DNA from: Rhodovastum atsumiense
Lineage (GTDB): Bacteria > Pseudomonadota > Alphaproteobacteria > Acetobacterales > Acetobacteraceae
NCBI RefSeq assembly: GCF_937425535.1
Contig: NZ_OW485601.1
Coordinates: 5,253,501-5,317,500 of the forward strand
DNA: 64,000 bases
Direction: 5' to 3'
Positions 1 through 9,309 of this stretch are shown here, one piece after another. The position numbers were made by a program, and so were the translations under genes. Position 1 is the first letter of the stretch. Each line of letters opens with the position of its first letter. Below the pieces are notes generated by a model, which was not told the DNA's origin, did no database searches, and saw nothing but the letters and a program-made list of their open reading frames with translations.

Positions 1-2066
1 GCCAGCGCCTGCATGCGCGGCGAGGGCGTGTCCGGCGCCTGCGCCGCCGCGCCGCCCGGCAGGCGGCCGCGCAGGCTGATCGGCTTCGGCCGTTCCTCCG
101 CCGTGACGCCGGTGCGCTCGGCCTCATCCTCGCTGCCGAGCAGGATCTGCAGCGCCTCCGCCGCCTCGAGGTGAAACATGGTCAGCAGCAGGCCGAAGCG
201 CCCATTGGCGCCGTTCGCCTCCACCACTTCCAGCGCCGGGCGCAGCGCCGCGCGGCGCTTGGCCACTTCGGCGTCGAGGTCGTCGCTGACATGCCACTCC
301 GCCAGCCGCCGTCGCATTCCCTCGCGCAGCATGGCAAGCTGGTTGCTTACCTGCCGCAGCTTCAGTTCCGGCCGGCATACCGGGGTCAGCCGCTCGACCA
401 GGTAGCTCATGCCGGCGTCGTTCGGCCGGAACACTTCCGCCCAGGCGCGTTCGGGGTTGTCCATGTAGCGGCGGACATCCGCGTGCGCGGCGAATTCACG
501 GCCCCAGCGTTCGATCTTTTCGGGAATGCCGGATTGGAAACCGACCTCCTTGCCGTCCTCAAGCACGGAGAGCGATTGCGACTTGCCCGGGTTGCGCGCC
601 AGCAGCGTGTTGCGGAAGGGCGTGCCCGGATGCCATTCGTCCAGCCAGCCTTTTGCTTCCTGCAAGGGCTGCAGCATGCTGGCCTTGATGCGCGCCTCCC
701 ACAAATCGCCCGAGGGAGCATCGTCGGCGCGGCCGGGGGTGCGGTTGAAGTGCATGTCCACCCGCGTCAGCACCACGAACAGCGCCGTTTCCACCCGCGC
801 CCGGTCTTCCGGCCGCTCGCCGTGGGTGCGGTGGATCCATTGCCGGATCGACTGGCGGATAGTGGCGTCGTACGGGTTGTTGCTTTCCTTGATGCAGAGC
901 AGCAGCGCGTTCAGTTCGCGTTCGGCGGCGTAGCGCTCGAACAGGTAGGCCACCTTGCCGCGCAGGAAGAACTCGCCGAGCATGGTAGAGCGCGCGTTGA
1001 TCTCGGCGGCGTGGTCCTTGCCGGTGCGTTCGCGCGCGCCGGGGAAGTCGAGCAGGTCGGTGCTCTCGAAGATCGGCCAGGGCAGCTCGGCCATGCTGAT
1101 CTGCAGTTCGGCCACCAGTGCCGTCAGCTCGGCGCGGGTCAGCGTGCAGCGGGCGCCGTTCTGCGCCTGGATATCGAGGCGTGGGCCGTCGGCATCGGCG
1201 AGATGGTCGAGCGTATCCACCCGCAGCACGCTGTCGGTCTTCGGCACCAGCGCCTTGATCGGCGCCCACACCTCGCGGTCGAAGCGCAAATCTTGCAGCC
1301 GCCCGCCGAGCCGGCGCAGCACCCCGGTGAACGGGGCGAAGCGGTGCCACAGCAGCTCGTACAGCTCGACCCGCCGGGCCAGCGGCAGCACCGGGAGCAT
1401 CGCCGCCATCCGGTCCCAGAACGGCCCCGCGAAGGCGGCCGCCGTGGGGAAGCGGCGGAACTCCAGCTCCACATAGCTCTGAAGGTCCCAGATATCCTCC
1501 TGCGCCAGCTCGCCATGCGCGCGAGCACCGCGGGCCTCGGCCTCGCAGGCGGTCAGCAGCTTCTCGATCTCGGCTGCCGGCAACTCGGTTTTGGTCGCAT
1601 CGAGGGCGTCGCAGTACCAGGAATTGGCGAGGATCTTCACCAGGTCGGTCTCGCTGAGCAGGCGCAGCCGGGCGGGGAAACCCGCCGGCGCGGCCTCGCG
1701 GCGCATGGTGAAGCGGGTGACGAGGCCGGTCGCTTCCTTCTCCGATTCCGGGTTGATATCGGCGAGGAAGCCGCGCGGCTGGTCGAGCAGCGCCTTCAGC
1801 TCTTGCCCGGGCGGGCGGGCGAGGGTGGAGATCAGGTAGGACTTGCCGGCCTGCGACAGGCCGTACACCCCCACCGCCACCGGTCGCGCCGCGGCCGCGC
1901 GCAATTTGCGGGCGGTGACCGCCTGCAGCCGGAAATCCTTCTCCAGCACGGGGCGTTGCGCGGCGACCCGTTCGGGGTAGTCGCGCAGCCACGCCAGTGC
2001 CTGCTGCGCCGCCTGCTCGGCATTGCCGCACTGGCCGGCGAGACGATCGATGGCCGGGTCCGACAT
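1..2066 (-). CDS. srfC: SrfC-family GTPase-like protein (3' end cut by window edge)
   Basis: Read directly on the minus strand from the ATG at 2066; the frame stays open for 688 codons to the window edge, so the C-terminus is missing. A P-loop, GLSQAGKS, lies at about residues 69-76, and a DFPG motif at about 340-343 is the expected G3/Walker B-like element. Together they suggest a dynamin-like or other large GTPase-fold protein. SrfC-family proteins are encoded with SrfB in Salmonella, Photorhabdus and others and are annotated as putative virulence factors; the biochemical role is not settled. The gene starts 16 bases after the srfB stop, with an AAGGAAA ribosome site in the gap, so it is the last visible gene of the operon. 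No signal peptide or membrane segment is apparent. SrfC is inferred from motif plus position after SrfB. Confidence 0.8.
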   Translation of the reverse strand, partial: MSDPAIDRLAGQCGNAEQAAQQALAWLRDYPERVAAQRPVLEKDFRLQAVTARKLRAAAARPVAVGVYGLSQAGKSYLISTLARPPGQELKALLDQPRGFLADINPESEKEATGLVTRFTMRREAAPAGFPARLRLLSETDLVKILANSWYCDALDATKTELPAAEIEKLLTACEAEARGARAHGELAQEDIWDLQSYVELEFRRFPTAAAFAGPFWDRMAAMLPVLPLARRVELYELLWHRFAPFTGVLRRLGGRLQDLRFDREVWAPIKALVPKTDSVLRVDTLDHLADADGPRLDIQAQNGARCTLTRAELTALVAELQISMAELPWPIFESTDLLDFPGARERTGKDHAAEINARSTMLGEFFLRGKVAYLFERYAAERELNALLLCIKESNNPYDATIRQSIRQWIHRTHGERPEDRARVETALFVVLTRVDMHFNRTPGRADDAPSGDLWEARIKASMLQPLQEAKGWLDEWHPGTPFRNTLLARNPGKSQSLSVLEDGKEVGFQSGIPEKIERWGREFAAHADVRRYMDNPERAWAEVFRPNDAGMSYLVERLTPVCRPELKLRQVSNQLAMLREGMRRRLAEWHVSDDLDAEVAKRRAALRPALEVVEANGANGRFGLLLTMFHLEAAEALQILLGSEDEAERTGVTAEERPKPISLRGRLPGGAAAQAPDTPSPRMQAL

Positions 2067-2082
2067 CGGGCGCGTTTCCTTC

Positions 2083-5000
2083 TCAGCGGTGCCGCGGCAA
2101 GGTGGCGAGGATCACGTCGAGCGTCGCCAACTGGCCGGAATCGAGCCACTGGCTGCCTTCGTCGGCAGGCAGTGTCTGCAGGGTGCGCGTCAGCGCGCGC
2201 GGGCGGGGTTTCTCGGTGGCGTCCACCACGCTCGGCTGGTCGATTTCCAGTTCCATGGCGTCGCCGTCCTCCTTGCGGGTCAGCTCGCGGCGGAGGGTGA
2301 AGCTGAGCGGCAGCACGAGGTCGGGCGGCGGGGAGGGCGCGAGGTCGAGCCGGTAGAGCGCGCTCGCCGGCCAGCGCTCGGCGGCGAACTGCTTGAAGCC
2401 GAGGAAACAGCGGCTGGAGAAAGTGGCGGTGGCCTCGGCCACCTCGCCCTCGCCGGCGGCGCTGGTGTCGATGTCGCGGAACAGGATATGGTCATCGAGG
2501 ATGCGTCGGTCGCTTTCCATGATGCCGACGTGCCGCGCGGTGGAGCGCATGGCGAAGCGGTCGACCAGAGCGAGGTTGGTGAGCTGCCCGCCGCGCAGCA
2601 GCCGGTGGAGCATCGCCCCCACCGCGACGGTGGTCTTCGGGTCGAAGATACGGCCGGTGCCGTCGGCGAAGGGATACCAGGCGCCGATCCGGTAGCGGTG
2701 CATCGGCTGGATACGCTGCGGCTCGATCGCCAGCGAGGCGCGCACGCGCTCCAGCACCCCCGGCCAGCGCGCGCCGCGGCCGGAGAGCAGCAGCACGTCG
2801 CAATCGAAATGATAGACCATCTCGCAGAGCGGCTCGAGCACCTCGCCGAGCGTCTGCATGACCGTCTCGTGGATCGCCGGGAAATCGAGCGCCATTGTCG
2901 CGGCGACGACGTCGAAGCCATGCGCCCCTGCTTCGGCGGCCTGCTCGTTGAACCACGCGGCGGCCTGCAACTGCGCCGGCCGGGCCTTGCGGTTGCGCGT
3001 CGGCACCGGCGCGGCCTGCAGCCCGCCCGCGCGGGCCGCCAGCAGGGCACCGAGGAGGCGGGTCTCGACGCTGCTGGCCACCATCGGATCCCAGCTCTCG
3101 TACTCGGTCAGCAGGCCGAGGGCGGCGGGGGCGAACAGGTGACTGAGTGCCAGCCGTCGCGCCTGCCGTGCCGGCGCGGTGCCGGCCGGCACCCGGAACA
3201 GCGACACCAGGAATTGCCGCGCCCTTTCCTCGCCGAGCCCGGCCTCGGCCAGTGCGTCCATCACCGGCGGCATCACGTGGCGCATCACCACTGCTTCCAG
3301 CACGTCGTCGCCGGCCAGCCGGAAGCCCTCGCGGAATTCCTCGTGCGGCATCACCACGCGGGCGTTCAGGGTGTAGGTGTGGATTGCCAGATCGGTGGTG
3401 CCGCCGCCGACATCGATCGAGGCGATCCTGAGCGCAGGCCGTGCCGTGCCGTCCGGCCCCGGCCGTGGCCGCCCGGCCAGCTCGACGTATTCCTGCGCAT
3501 TGCCCCGGCAGGCGCGGGTGATCTGGTCGTAGAGATAGACGATCTGGGTGGCGGTGGCCTCGTCGAGTCGCGCTTCCACCGGGATTGCCCGGCGCCGGGC
3601 CGGCGCCTCGCCGCTGCTGACCTGCGGCTCGGGCAGGCCGTCGCCTGTGACGTCGCGCAGCAGGTGGGTGGCGGCGCGGGCGCGCTCGCGCACCTTGCGC
3701 ACCTCCTCCAGCGGCATCGCCGGCGGCAGGGTCAGCACCAGGCTGCCGAGGCGGCGCGGCGCCGCCATCACGTGCCGGCCGTAGCGGGCGGCGTAGCTGT
3801 TCACCTGCGCCCGTGCCTGCAGCAGCACCTCCAGCAGGAACAGGGTGAACAGGCTGGCGTGGCTGAACAGCGGCCTGAGGGCGATGCCGCGTGTCCCCGT
3901 CCGCAGGCTTTTCACCGTGCCGTCCTCGGTGAGATGGCGCAGGTAGCTGCCGCGAATCCCCTCGTCGCCGGCGGTGGCGGGGTTGAAGCGCCAGGGGGTC
4001 AGGCGCGCCTGCTCGTCCCAGAGATAGCGCTTCGGGCTGGAGAGCCCGGTCTCGCCCTCGTTGCCCCGGTTCAGCGCCGAGAGCCGCACCGCCTCCGGCC
4101 CCACCCGCACCGGGCTCGGCCACTCGAAGGCGGCGCTGCGGCGCGATTGCAGCGACCATTCCTCCTTGCCGAAGGCGGGCTGGGCGAATTCCACCCGGCT
4201 CTCGAAGGGCAGGTCGGAGACCACCTCCGGCATCGACAGGTCGCGCAGGCTGAGCCGGCAGGCATCGGCGATCGAGCGACCGCGCCCGGGCGTTTCCTCC
4301 ACCAGGAAGCCGCAGGAGCGGCTGTTGCCGAGATCGAGCACCAGATCGACGTTGATGAAGCTGTTCTCGCGCTCGGCGGCGGCCAGGTCGATCAGCCGCA
4401 CGGAGGGGATCGCCTCGCTCCGCTCCAGCAGGTCAAGCAGGGTGAGGTAGGCGGCGAAGTGGCGGCAGCCGATCGCGGCGTCGCGTGGCAGTTCCTGGCC
4501 GGCGCTGTCGCGTTCGCGGTAGGTCTCGGCCAGCCAGCCCTGCATCCAGGGGGTGTTCAGCAGCCAGGCCACTTCCTCGGTGCGGGTGGCCAGCGCGAAC
4601 CGCCCCGGCTCGCCTTCGCGCGGGGCCAGGTAGCCGGCCGCGTCGTCCCGTTTCGCCAAGGTGGTGTCGAAGGCGAGCACGGCGCGGTGGCTGAACCCGC
4701 CTTCATCCGGCGTGGCGAGCTGGACGACGTGGAGCCGCGCCCAGTTGGACGGCCCCGGCGAGAGACGGCGGCGGCCGGGCGGCCCGTCCACCTCCACCTG
4801 CAGGAACGGCACCGGCACCCATTTGCGCAGGAACGGCAGCAGCGCGCCGCGCAGGTCGAGCGTGTAGGCGCGCTCGTCGTCACGGGCCACCGGTACCAGC
4901 CGGCCATCCTGCTCGCAGGCCCAGTTGCCGGGATCGTCCGGCATCTCGCGCAGCGGCCGCAACGCCGCGAGGCCATCCTGGCGCGGCAGCTCGTACCAGT

Positions 5001-5124
5001 CGCGGGTCAGGCGCAGCGCCTCCAGCCCGAGCGGCACGTCGAGGAACTGGATGCCGGACCCCGGCACCAGCGGCACGTCGGTGCCGGCGTTCAGGGGGGG
5101 CAGCTTGTTGGCGGGTATGATCAT
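2083..5124 (-). CDS. srfB: SrfB-family actin-like ATPase (putative virulence factor)
   Basis: A 1013-residue protein of the length usual for SrfB. Actin/Hsp70-type nucleotide-binding elements are visible: phosphate-1 DLGNS at about 264-268, phosphate-2 DVGGGTTD at about 571-578, and a glycine-containing adenosine-like turn near 790 (LLLSGRGARWPG). About 250 residues precede the first motif and should form a separate N-terminal domain. No signal peptide or membrane helix is seen, so it is probably cytoplasmic. The ATG shares one base with the VWA stop (TGATG), which implies translational coupling; srfC follows after 16 bases. The nucleotide-binding fold is seen directly. The SrfB name rests on family resemblance and the SrfC neighbour. 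Whether it polymerises or only hydrolyses ATP cannot be told. Confidence 0.88.
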   Translation of the reverse strand: MIIPANKLPPLNAGTDVPLVPGSGIQFLDVPLGLEALRLTRDWYELPRQDGLAALRPLREMPDDPGNWACEQDGRLVPVARDDERAYTLDLRGALLPFLRKWVPVPFLQVEVDGPPGRRRLSPGPSNWARLHVVQLATPDEGGFSHRAVLAFDTTLAKRDDAAGYLAPREGEPGRFALATRTEEVAWLLNTPWMQGWLAETYRERDSAGQELPRDAAIGCRHFAAYLTLLDLLERSEAIPSVRLIDLAAAERENSFINVDLVLDLGNSRSCGFLVEETPGRGRSIADACRLSLRDLSMPEVVSDLPFESRVEFAQPAFGKEEWSLQSRRSAAFEWPSPVRVGPEAVRLSALNRGNEGETGLSSPKRYLWDEQARLTPWRFNPATAGDEGIRGSYLRHLTEDGTVKSLRTGTRGIALRPLFSHASLFTLFLLEVLLQARAQVNSYAARYGRHVMAAPRRLGSLVLTLPPAMPLEEVRKVRERARAATHLLRDVTGDGLPEPQVSSGEAPARRRAIPVEARLDEATATQIVYLYDQITRACRGNAQEYVELAGRPRPGPDGTARPALRIASIDVGGGTTDLAIHTYTLNARVVMPHEEFREGFRLAGDDVLEAVVMRHVMPPVMDALAEAGLGEERARQFLVSLFRVPAGTAPARQARRLALSHLFAPAALGLLTEYESWDPMVASSVETRLLGALLAARAGGLQAAPVPTRNRKARPAQLQAAAWFNEQAAEAGAHGFDVVAATMALDFPAIHETVMQTLGEVLEPLCEMVYHFDCDVLLLSGRGARWPGVLERVRASLAIEPQRIQPMHRYRIGAWYPFADGTGRIFDPKTTVAVGAMLHRLLRGGQLTNLALVDRFAMRSTARHVGIMESDRRILDDHILFRDIDTSAAGEGEVAEATATFSSRCFLGFKQFAAERWPASALYRLDLAPSPPPDLVLPLSFTLRRELTRKEDGDAMELEIDQPSVVDATEKPRPRALTRTLQTLPADEGSQWLDSGQLATLDVILATLPRHR

Positions 5125-6182
5125 CAGGGCGTCTCCGCACGGCGGCCGGCGGCCGGGAGAGGAATGCAGGCGCGCGGCGGCGGGCGCAGCGCCTCGGTCA
5201 GCAGGCGCCCCACGTCGGCGCCGGCCGTTGGCGCCAGCACCCGCCCGCCGGTGGCCTCGGCGAGACAGGCAAGGGTCGGGTTGGCGGCGATGTCGATGAC
5301 GGTCAGGCTGAGCGCCGGATCGGCGGCGCGGGCGGCCCGGGCGGCGGCGCAGGGATCGGCGTTGCAGCTTTCCTGGCCGTCGGTGATCACCACCACCGTC
5401 GCCGCCGTGCCGGCGGCGCGGGGGCGCACGGCGGCGGCGGCCTCGGTGATGGCGGTGGCGAGCGGTGTGGTGGTGGCGTTGGGCTGCGCCGCGGTCACCG
5501 CCTCCGCCAGGTGGTCGCGTTCGCCAGGGGCGAAACGGCGTACCGGCGCGATCTGGCAGCGGGGCGCGACGCCCTTGCCGTTGGGAGGGGGGGCGAAGGT
5601 GAGCAGGCTCACCCGGCTTGCCTGGGGCAGCGTGCCGGCCACCGCCAGCACCGCCCGCCGCGCCACCTCCATGCGCTGCTCTGCGGCCGGCACGGCGGCC
5701 CAGTCGGCCTCCAGCCGTTCCTCCAGCCTGCTGCGGTCGGAGCCGGTGGCGCGCTCGATCTCGTCGATGCGGGCCTGCTCGGCCGCCGCGTCCATGCTGC
5801 CGGGCCAGCGCATGGAGGTCGAGGTGTCGAGCACGATTGCCACCTCCGCCGCGTCGGCGGGGGCGGGGGCGCAGATCGGGCAGCGGCCGTGCCGGCGGGC
5901 GAGGTCGCCTTCCAGCTCGGCGATACGGCGACGCAGCTCGGCTGCCTCGGCCTGCAACAGGGCACCTGGCGGCATCGGGCAGAAGGCGGCGCGGGGATCG
6001 TTCGCCCCGGCCAGGGCGATTGCCAGCCGCGCGCCGGCCCAGGCGGCGAATACCGCGAGCGGTACCCCGACAACCACTGCGGTGATCGCCAACGCCACCA
6101 GGAAACGTCGGCGCAGCCAGGGGGCGGTGGCGACTGGCGCGGCGGAGCGGTCGACGTCCGGGCGGGTCATGGCACCGCGCAC
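5124..6182 (-). CDS. Membrane-anchored von Willebrand factor A domain protein
   Basis: A 352-residue protein. A single membrane segment at about 27-48 is followed by a short helix (LRRRIAELEGDL, about 83-94) and cysteines at 101 and 104. The VWA domain starts at about 113; its metal-ion site has DTSTS at 119-123, a threonine run near 237-239 and TDG at 267-269, so the MIDAS looks complete. The basic N-terminus suggests the N-in, VWA-outside orientation. An alternative ATG lies at 6170. The stop overlaps the srfB start by one base. VWA domains usually bind protein partners through the metal, so a scaffold or sensor role in the Srf assembly is likely. No exact family name is recognised. Confidence 0.85.
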   Translation of the reverse strand: MRGAMTRPDVDRSAAPVATAPWLRRRFLVALAITAVVVGVPLAVFAAWAGARLAIALAGANDPRAAFCPMPPGALLQAEAAELRRRIAELEGDLARRHGRCPICAPAPADAAEVAIVLDTSTSMRWPGSMDAAAEQARIDEIERATGSDRSRLEERLEADWAAVPAAEQRMEVARRAVLAVAGTLPQASRVSLLTFAPPPNGKGVAPRCQIAPVRRFAPGERDHLAEAVTAAQPNATTTPLATAITEAAAAVRPRAAGTAATVVVITDGQESCNADPCAAARAARAADPALSLTVIDIAANPTLACLAEATGGRVLAPTAGADVGRLLTEALRPPPRACIPLPAAGRRAETP

Positions 6183-6273
6183 CCGGGGCCGCGCCGGGCG
6201 GGCCGCCGGATCTGGAGAAGGATGCTGATCAATGTGGGCATGCTCGCACCTCGGGATCGTCTCTGCGGCCGGG

Positions 6274-7557
6274 TCAGCGCCGGAAGCGACCGGTTTGCTT
6301 GCCGCGTCCTCCCTCCAGGTCGCGACGCAGGCAGGTGGCTTCGAAATCGCTGTCGCGGCGGCACTCGGTCTGGCCGAGCACCAGTCCTTTGCCGGGGCCG
6401 GTGCAGTGCTCCGCGTCGGTCAGGGTCAGCTTGCCGCCCTCGGCGAAGGAGGCGCGCAACGAGCCCTGGCAGACATCGCCGTCGCCCCAGCTTACTGTTT
6501 GTTGCCCGTGGCCCGAGCGATCGAAGCACAGCTTCCAGTCGCGGACCTCGTTCACCACCCGGGTCTTCATGTCGATGGTGCGCATGCTGGTGATGTTGCG
6601 CCAGCAGCCTTCCAGCATGCTGAGATCGCGTTGCTCCCAGCGATCCTTCGGCAACTCGGCGCGCGGCTGCGGTGCCGGTGGGGGCGCGGGGGGGGTGGGG
6701 GGCGGACGCTGGGCCTCCTCGACGCGGCATTGCAGGGCGTGGCCGGCGAGGCGTTGCTCCAGTTCGGCGATGCGGGCGCGCAGGCGCAGTTCCTCGTCCT
6801 GCAGGTCGGCGGCTTCGGCGGGCGGGGGCTCGGCGCAGGCAGTCGGCGGCGGCAGCCCGGCAATCGCGCCGGCGAGGCGGGGGATGAACCACACCAGCCC
6901 CGCTGCCAGCAGCAGGAGCAGCAGCGCCAGCGGCAGCCACCACCATGGCCAGCGGGGCCGTGAGATCGGCGTTGCCGGCGGCGAGGGCATGGCCGGGACG
7001 GGGGGTGGCGGCGTCGCCACCGGGCGGGGGGTGGCGAGGCGTTGCAGGTCGCCCAGCAGGTCGGGCAGGGGCGGCTGGCCCTCGGTGCGGGTCAGCCCCC
7101 AGGCGGCGGCGGTGATCTCGCCGGTGAGCGGCTCGGTGCCTTCCAGCGCCGCCTTGCTCATCGCCGTGACGAAATGGACGTCAGCCAGCACCACGTCCTG
7201 CAGCGCTACCTCGAGCAGGGCGCCGAGTGCCTGGTCGGAAGTCGCCCGGTTGGCCCGCAGGCGGGCGGTCTCGGCGTCCAGCGCCTGCATCAGCGCCAGC
7301 AGCGAGGCGGCGATTTCAGCGCGGCGATGCGGTGGCAGGGCGGCGGCGACGTGGATCGTGCCGGGAAGATCCGTGTACCACTGCACCCGGTCGGCGAGGA
7401 TGTTCGGCTGCGAGAACAGCCGGGCCTGGGCGTGCAGGCCAACGGCTTCGAGATGGGTGACCAGTTGGTCGCGGTAATCCGGAACCACGCCGTCGAGGAT
7501 GCGCCGGGGGCGGCGCTCGGAACTCGGCGTTTCCTTCAGCAGGCGCAGCGCGCTCAT
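6274..7557 (-). CDS. SrfA-like single-pass membrane protein
   Basis: A 427-residue protein. Residues 1-175 look globular and soluble. A proline-rich linker follows, then one strongly hydrophobic segment at about 204-226 and a charged helix (LRARIAELEQRL, about 259-270) with a cysteine at 277. The C-terminal third is cysteine-rich, beginning near LEGCWRN. It lies 12 bases after the protease gene and upstream of the VWA and SrfB genes, the position expected for the third Srf component. The SrfA assignment is therefore mostly contextual. Topology implies an N-terminal cytoplasmic part and a C-terminal part across the membrane, where disulfides could form. No catalytic motif is seen. Confidence 0.6.
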   Translation of the reverse strand: MSALRLLKETPSSERRPRRILDGVVPDYRDQLVTHLEAVGLHAQARLFSQPNILADRVQWYTDLPGTIHVAAALPPHRRAEIAASLLALMQALDAETARLRANRATSDQALGALLEVALQDVVLADVHFVTAMSKAALEGTEPLTGEITAAAWGLTRTEGQPPLPDLLGDLQRLATPRPVATPPPPVPAMPSPPATPISRPRWPWWWLPLALLLLLLAAGLVWFIPRLAGAIAGLPPPTACAEPPPAEAADLQDEELRLRARIAELEQRLAGHALQCRVEEAQRPPPTPPAPPPAPQPRAELPKDRWEQRDLSMLEGCWRNITSMRTIDMKTRVVNEVRDWKLCFDRSGHGQQTVSWGDGDVCQGSLRASFAEGGKLTLTDAEHCTGPGKGLVLGQTECRRDSDFEATCLRRDLEGGRGKQTGRFRR

Positions 7558-7569
7558 CCGGGTGTGCCT

Positions 7570-9309
7570 TCAGCGCGCGGGGGGCGTGGCGGGTGGGGTC
7601 GGGGCGGGTGTCGCCGGGGCGGGGGCGACCGGAGACGGCGTGGCCGGGGTCGGCGGAGGCGGCGTTTCGGGGTGGCACGGACCGTCCTCGCGACGGATGT
7701 CGACACCGTTCTGGCCGAGGAAGGTCGCCAGCACCGTGGCGGTGAGGGCGTAGTCCACCCGGTAGGCGGTTTCCTGGTCGGTGCGGATGAAGGTGTTCAC
7801 CCCCACCACCCGCCCGCAGCGGTCGGTGAGCGGGCCGCCGGAATTGCCGCGGTTGAGGTTGGCGGTGTGGACGATCACCTGCTGGCCCTCGAACGCCTGC
7901 ACCGCGCTGACCTCGCCCGAGGTGAAATGAGCGGCGGGGATGGAGGCGTTGTCGCCGTCCAGGAAGCGGCGGAAATCGTCGCCGGCGCCGGTCACGAAGC
8001 CGGGGAAGCCCACCGCCACGACCGGCAGCAGGCGGTCCACTCCGGTCGAGAGCGCCAGCGGCGGCAAGGTGCCGGTTTGCAGGCGCAGCACGGCAAAATC
8101 GGGTTGGCCGATCTCGTGGTTGCGGGTGCGCGCCACCACCTCGGCCGGCACCGCCCGCCCCAGTTTGCGGCTGGCCACCAGCAGGCGGCCCGGCAGGGCG
8201 TTGTCGACCACATGCAGGTTCGTCACCACCCGGTCCGGCGCCACCGCGAAGCCGCTGCCGGTGGCGAGCCCGGTGTCGCCGTTCGGGGCGCGGATCTCGG
8301 CCAGCACCAGCACGGTGGACTGTTCCAGCAGGTCGGCGAGGTTGGTGGCCTGGGCCGGTTGGCCGGGGGCGGCCGGGCGCTGCACCGGCTGCTGCTCGGG
8401 GGGCGCGGCCAGCACCGGTGGCATCGGCGAAAGCGGCGCCCGCCCGGCGCCGCCGGCGTCGAGCGTGCAGACATCCCCGCGCAGTGCCGTCTCCAGTTGG
8501 TCGACGCGCCGGCGGAGGCCGTCGTTGACAGCTTCCTGCATCCGCCGCAGGCCGGCGTCGAGCCCGGGCTCGGGCGGGCGGGGGGCGGTGGCCTCCAGCC
8601 GGCGAGCCAGTATCGTCCAGCCGGCGTAGTAGCCGGCGGCGAGGGCGATGCCGGCCACCAGCAGCACGATGGCGACGGCGGCGGCGATGGTGGCGGCAAG
8701 CGAGAGCCCCCGGTGCCCACCCGGCGCCACCGGTGGCGGCGCCGCGCTGCCCGGGGGAGAGGGGGAGAGGGACGGCGGCGCGGCGGGGGCCGTCGCCGGG
8801 ACTTTCCAGGGGTTCAGCTCCAGCGGCAGGATGTCCTGGAACACCTTGGCCCAGTGCGCCGCCAGGGCCGCCGGCGTCCCGTCGGTGCCGGCGGGCATCA
8901 TGCCCCAGTTCACCAGCGCGACCGCCTCTCCCGTCCAGAGCAGGTCGGTGGCGGCGGGCACGGTGAGGGCAGCGCGCAGCAGCGGTGCCGTCGCCGGGTC
9001 GGTCAGCAGCGGCCCGAGCGCCGCCACCTGGGCGCGCAGCGATTCCTCGGCGGCGGTCCGCTCGGCGAAGGGCAGGTTGACCAGTGGCACCGGCGCCTGG
9101 CTGGCCGGCGCATACCAGGAAACCCGTGTCCCCGCCTGGCCAGGACGACGATCCGGCTGCGGTTCGGCGAACAGGGAGGCAACCGCCGGCACGCGCTCGT
9201 CCAGCAGCGCCCGCAGAGCGGGGAACTGCTCGATACCGGGAGCGCTGCCGGTGGGAACGAAAGAGAAGCCGGTGGTTTCAGTGGCGGTGAGCAGTCGCGA
9301 CGCAGCCAT
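7570..9309 (-). CDS. Membrane-anchored trypsin-like serine protease, first gene of the srf operon
   Basis: A 579-residue protein with an unfamiliar N-terminal region (1-165), a proline-rich stretch, one membrane segment at about 203-228, a short helix (LRRRVDQLETAL, about 265-276) with a cysteine at 281, and a trypsin/HtrA-type protease domain from about 325 to 535. The catalytic triad is complete: H366 in TNLHVVD, D404 in QPDFAVL and S490 in NRGNSGGPL. The tail is proline and alanine rich. Unlike HtrA there is no PDZ domain. The protease should face outside the cytoplasm while the N-terminal domain stays inside. The start ATG at 9309 is preceded by AGGA. It heads the operon, which suggests proteolytic sensing or activation of the Srf components; that role is inference. 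Confidence 0.88.
   Translation of the reverse strand: MAASRLLTATETTGFSFVPTGSAPGIEQFPALRALLDERVPAVASLFAEPQPDRRPGQAGTRVSWYAPASQAPVPLVNLPFAERTAAEESLRAQVAALGPLLTDPATAPLLRAALTVPAATDLLWTGEAVALVNWGMMPAGTDGTPAALAAHWAKVFQDILPLELNPWKVPATAPAAPPSLSPSPPGSAAPPPVAPGGHRGLSLAATIAAAVAIVLLVAGIALAAGYYAGWTILARRLEATAPRPPEPGLDAGLRRMQEAVNDGLRRRVDQLETALRGDVCTLDAGGAGRAPLSPMPPVLAAPPEQQPVQRPAAPGQPAQATNLADLLEQSTVLVLAEIRAPNGDTGLATGSGFAVAPDRVVTNLHVVDNALPGRLLVASRKLGRAVPAEVVARTRNHEIGQPDFAVLRLQTGTLPPLALSTGVDRLLPVVAVGFPGFVTGAGDDFRRFLDGDNASIPAAHFTSGEVSAVQAFEGQQVIVHTANLNRGNSGGPLTDRCGRVVGVNTFIRTDQETAYRVDYALTATVLATFLGQNGVDIRREDGPCHPETPPPPTPATPSPVAPAPATPAPTPPATPPAR

Noticed and set aside
171..2300. Very long plus-strand frame opposite srfC
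   Set aside because: It is a shadow of the minus-strand gene: low complexity, His/Arg/Gln-rich translation and no domain, while the opposite frame has P-loop and G3 motifs.
2023..6228. 1401-codon plus-strand frame
   Set aside because: Antisense to srfB and the VWA gene, a common artefact of high-GC codon bias; no ribosome site and repetitive composition.
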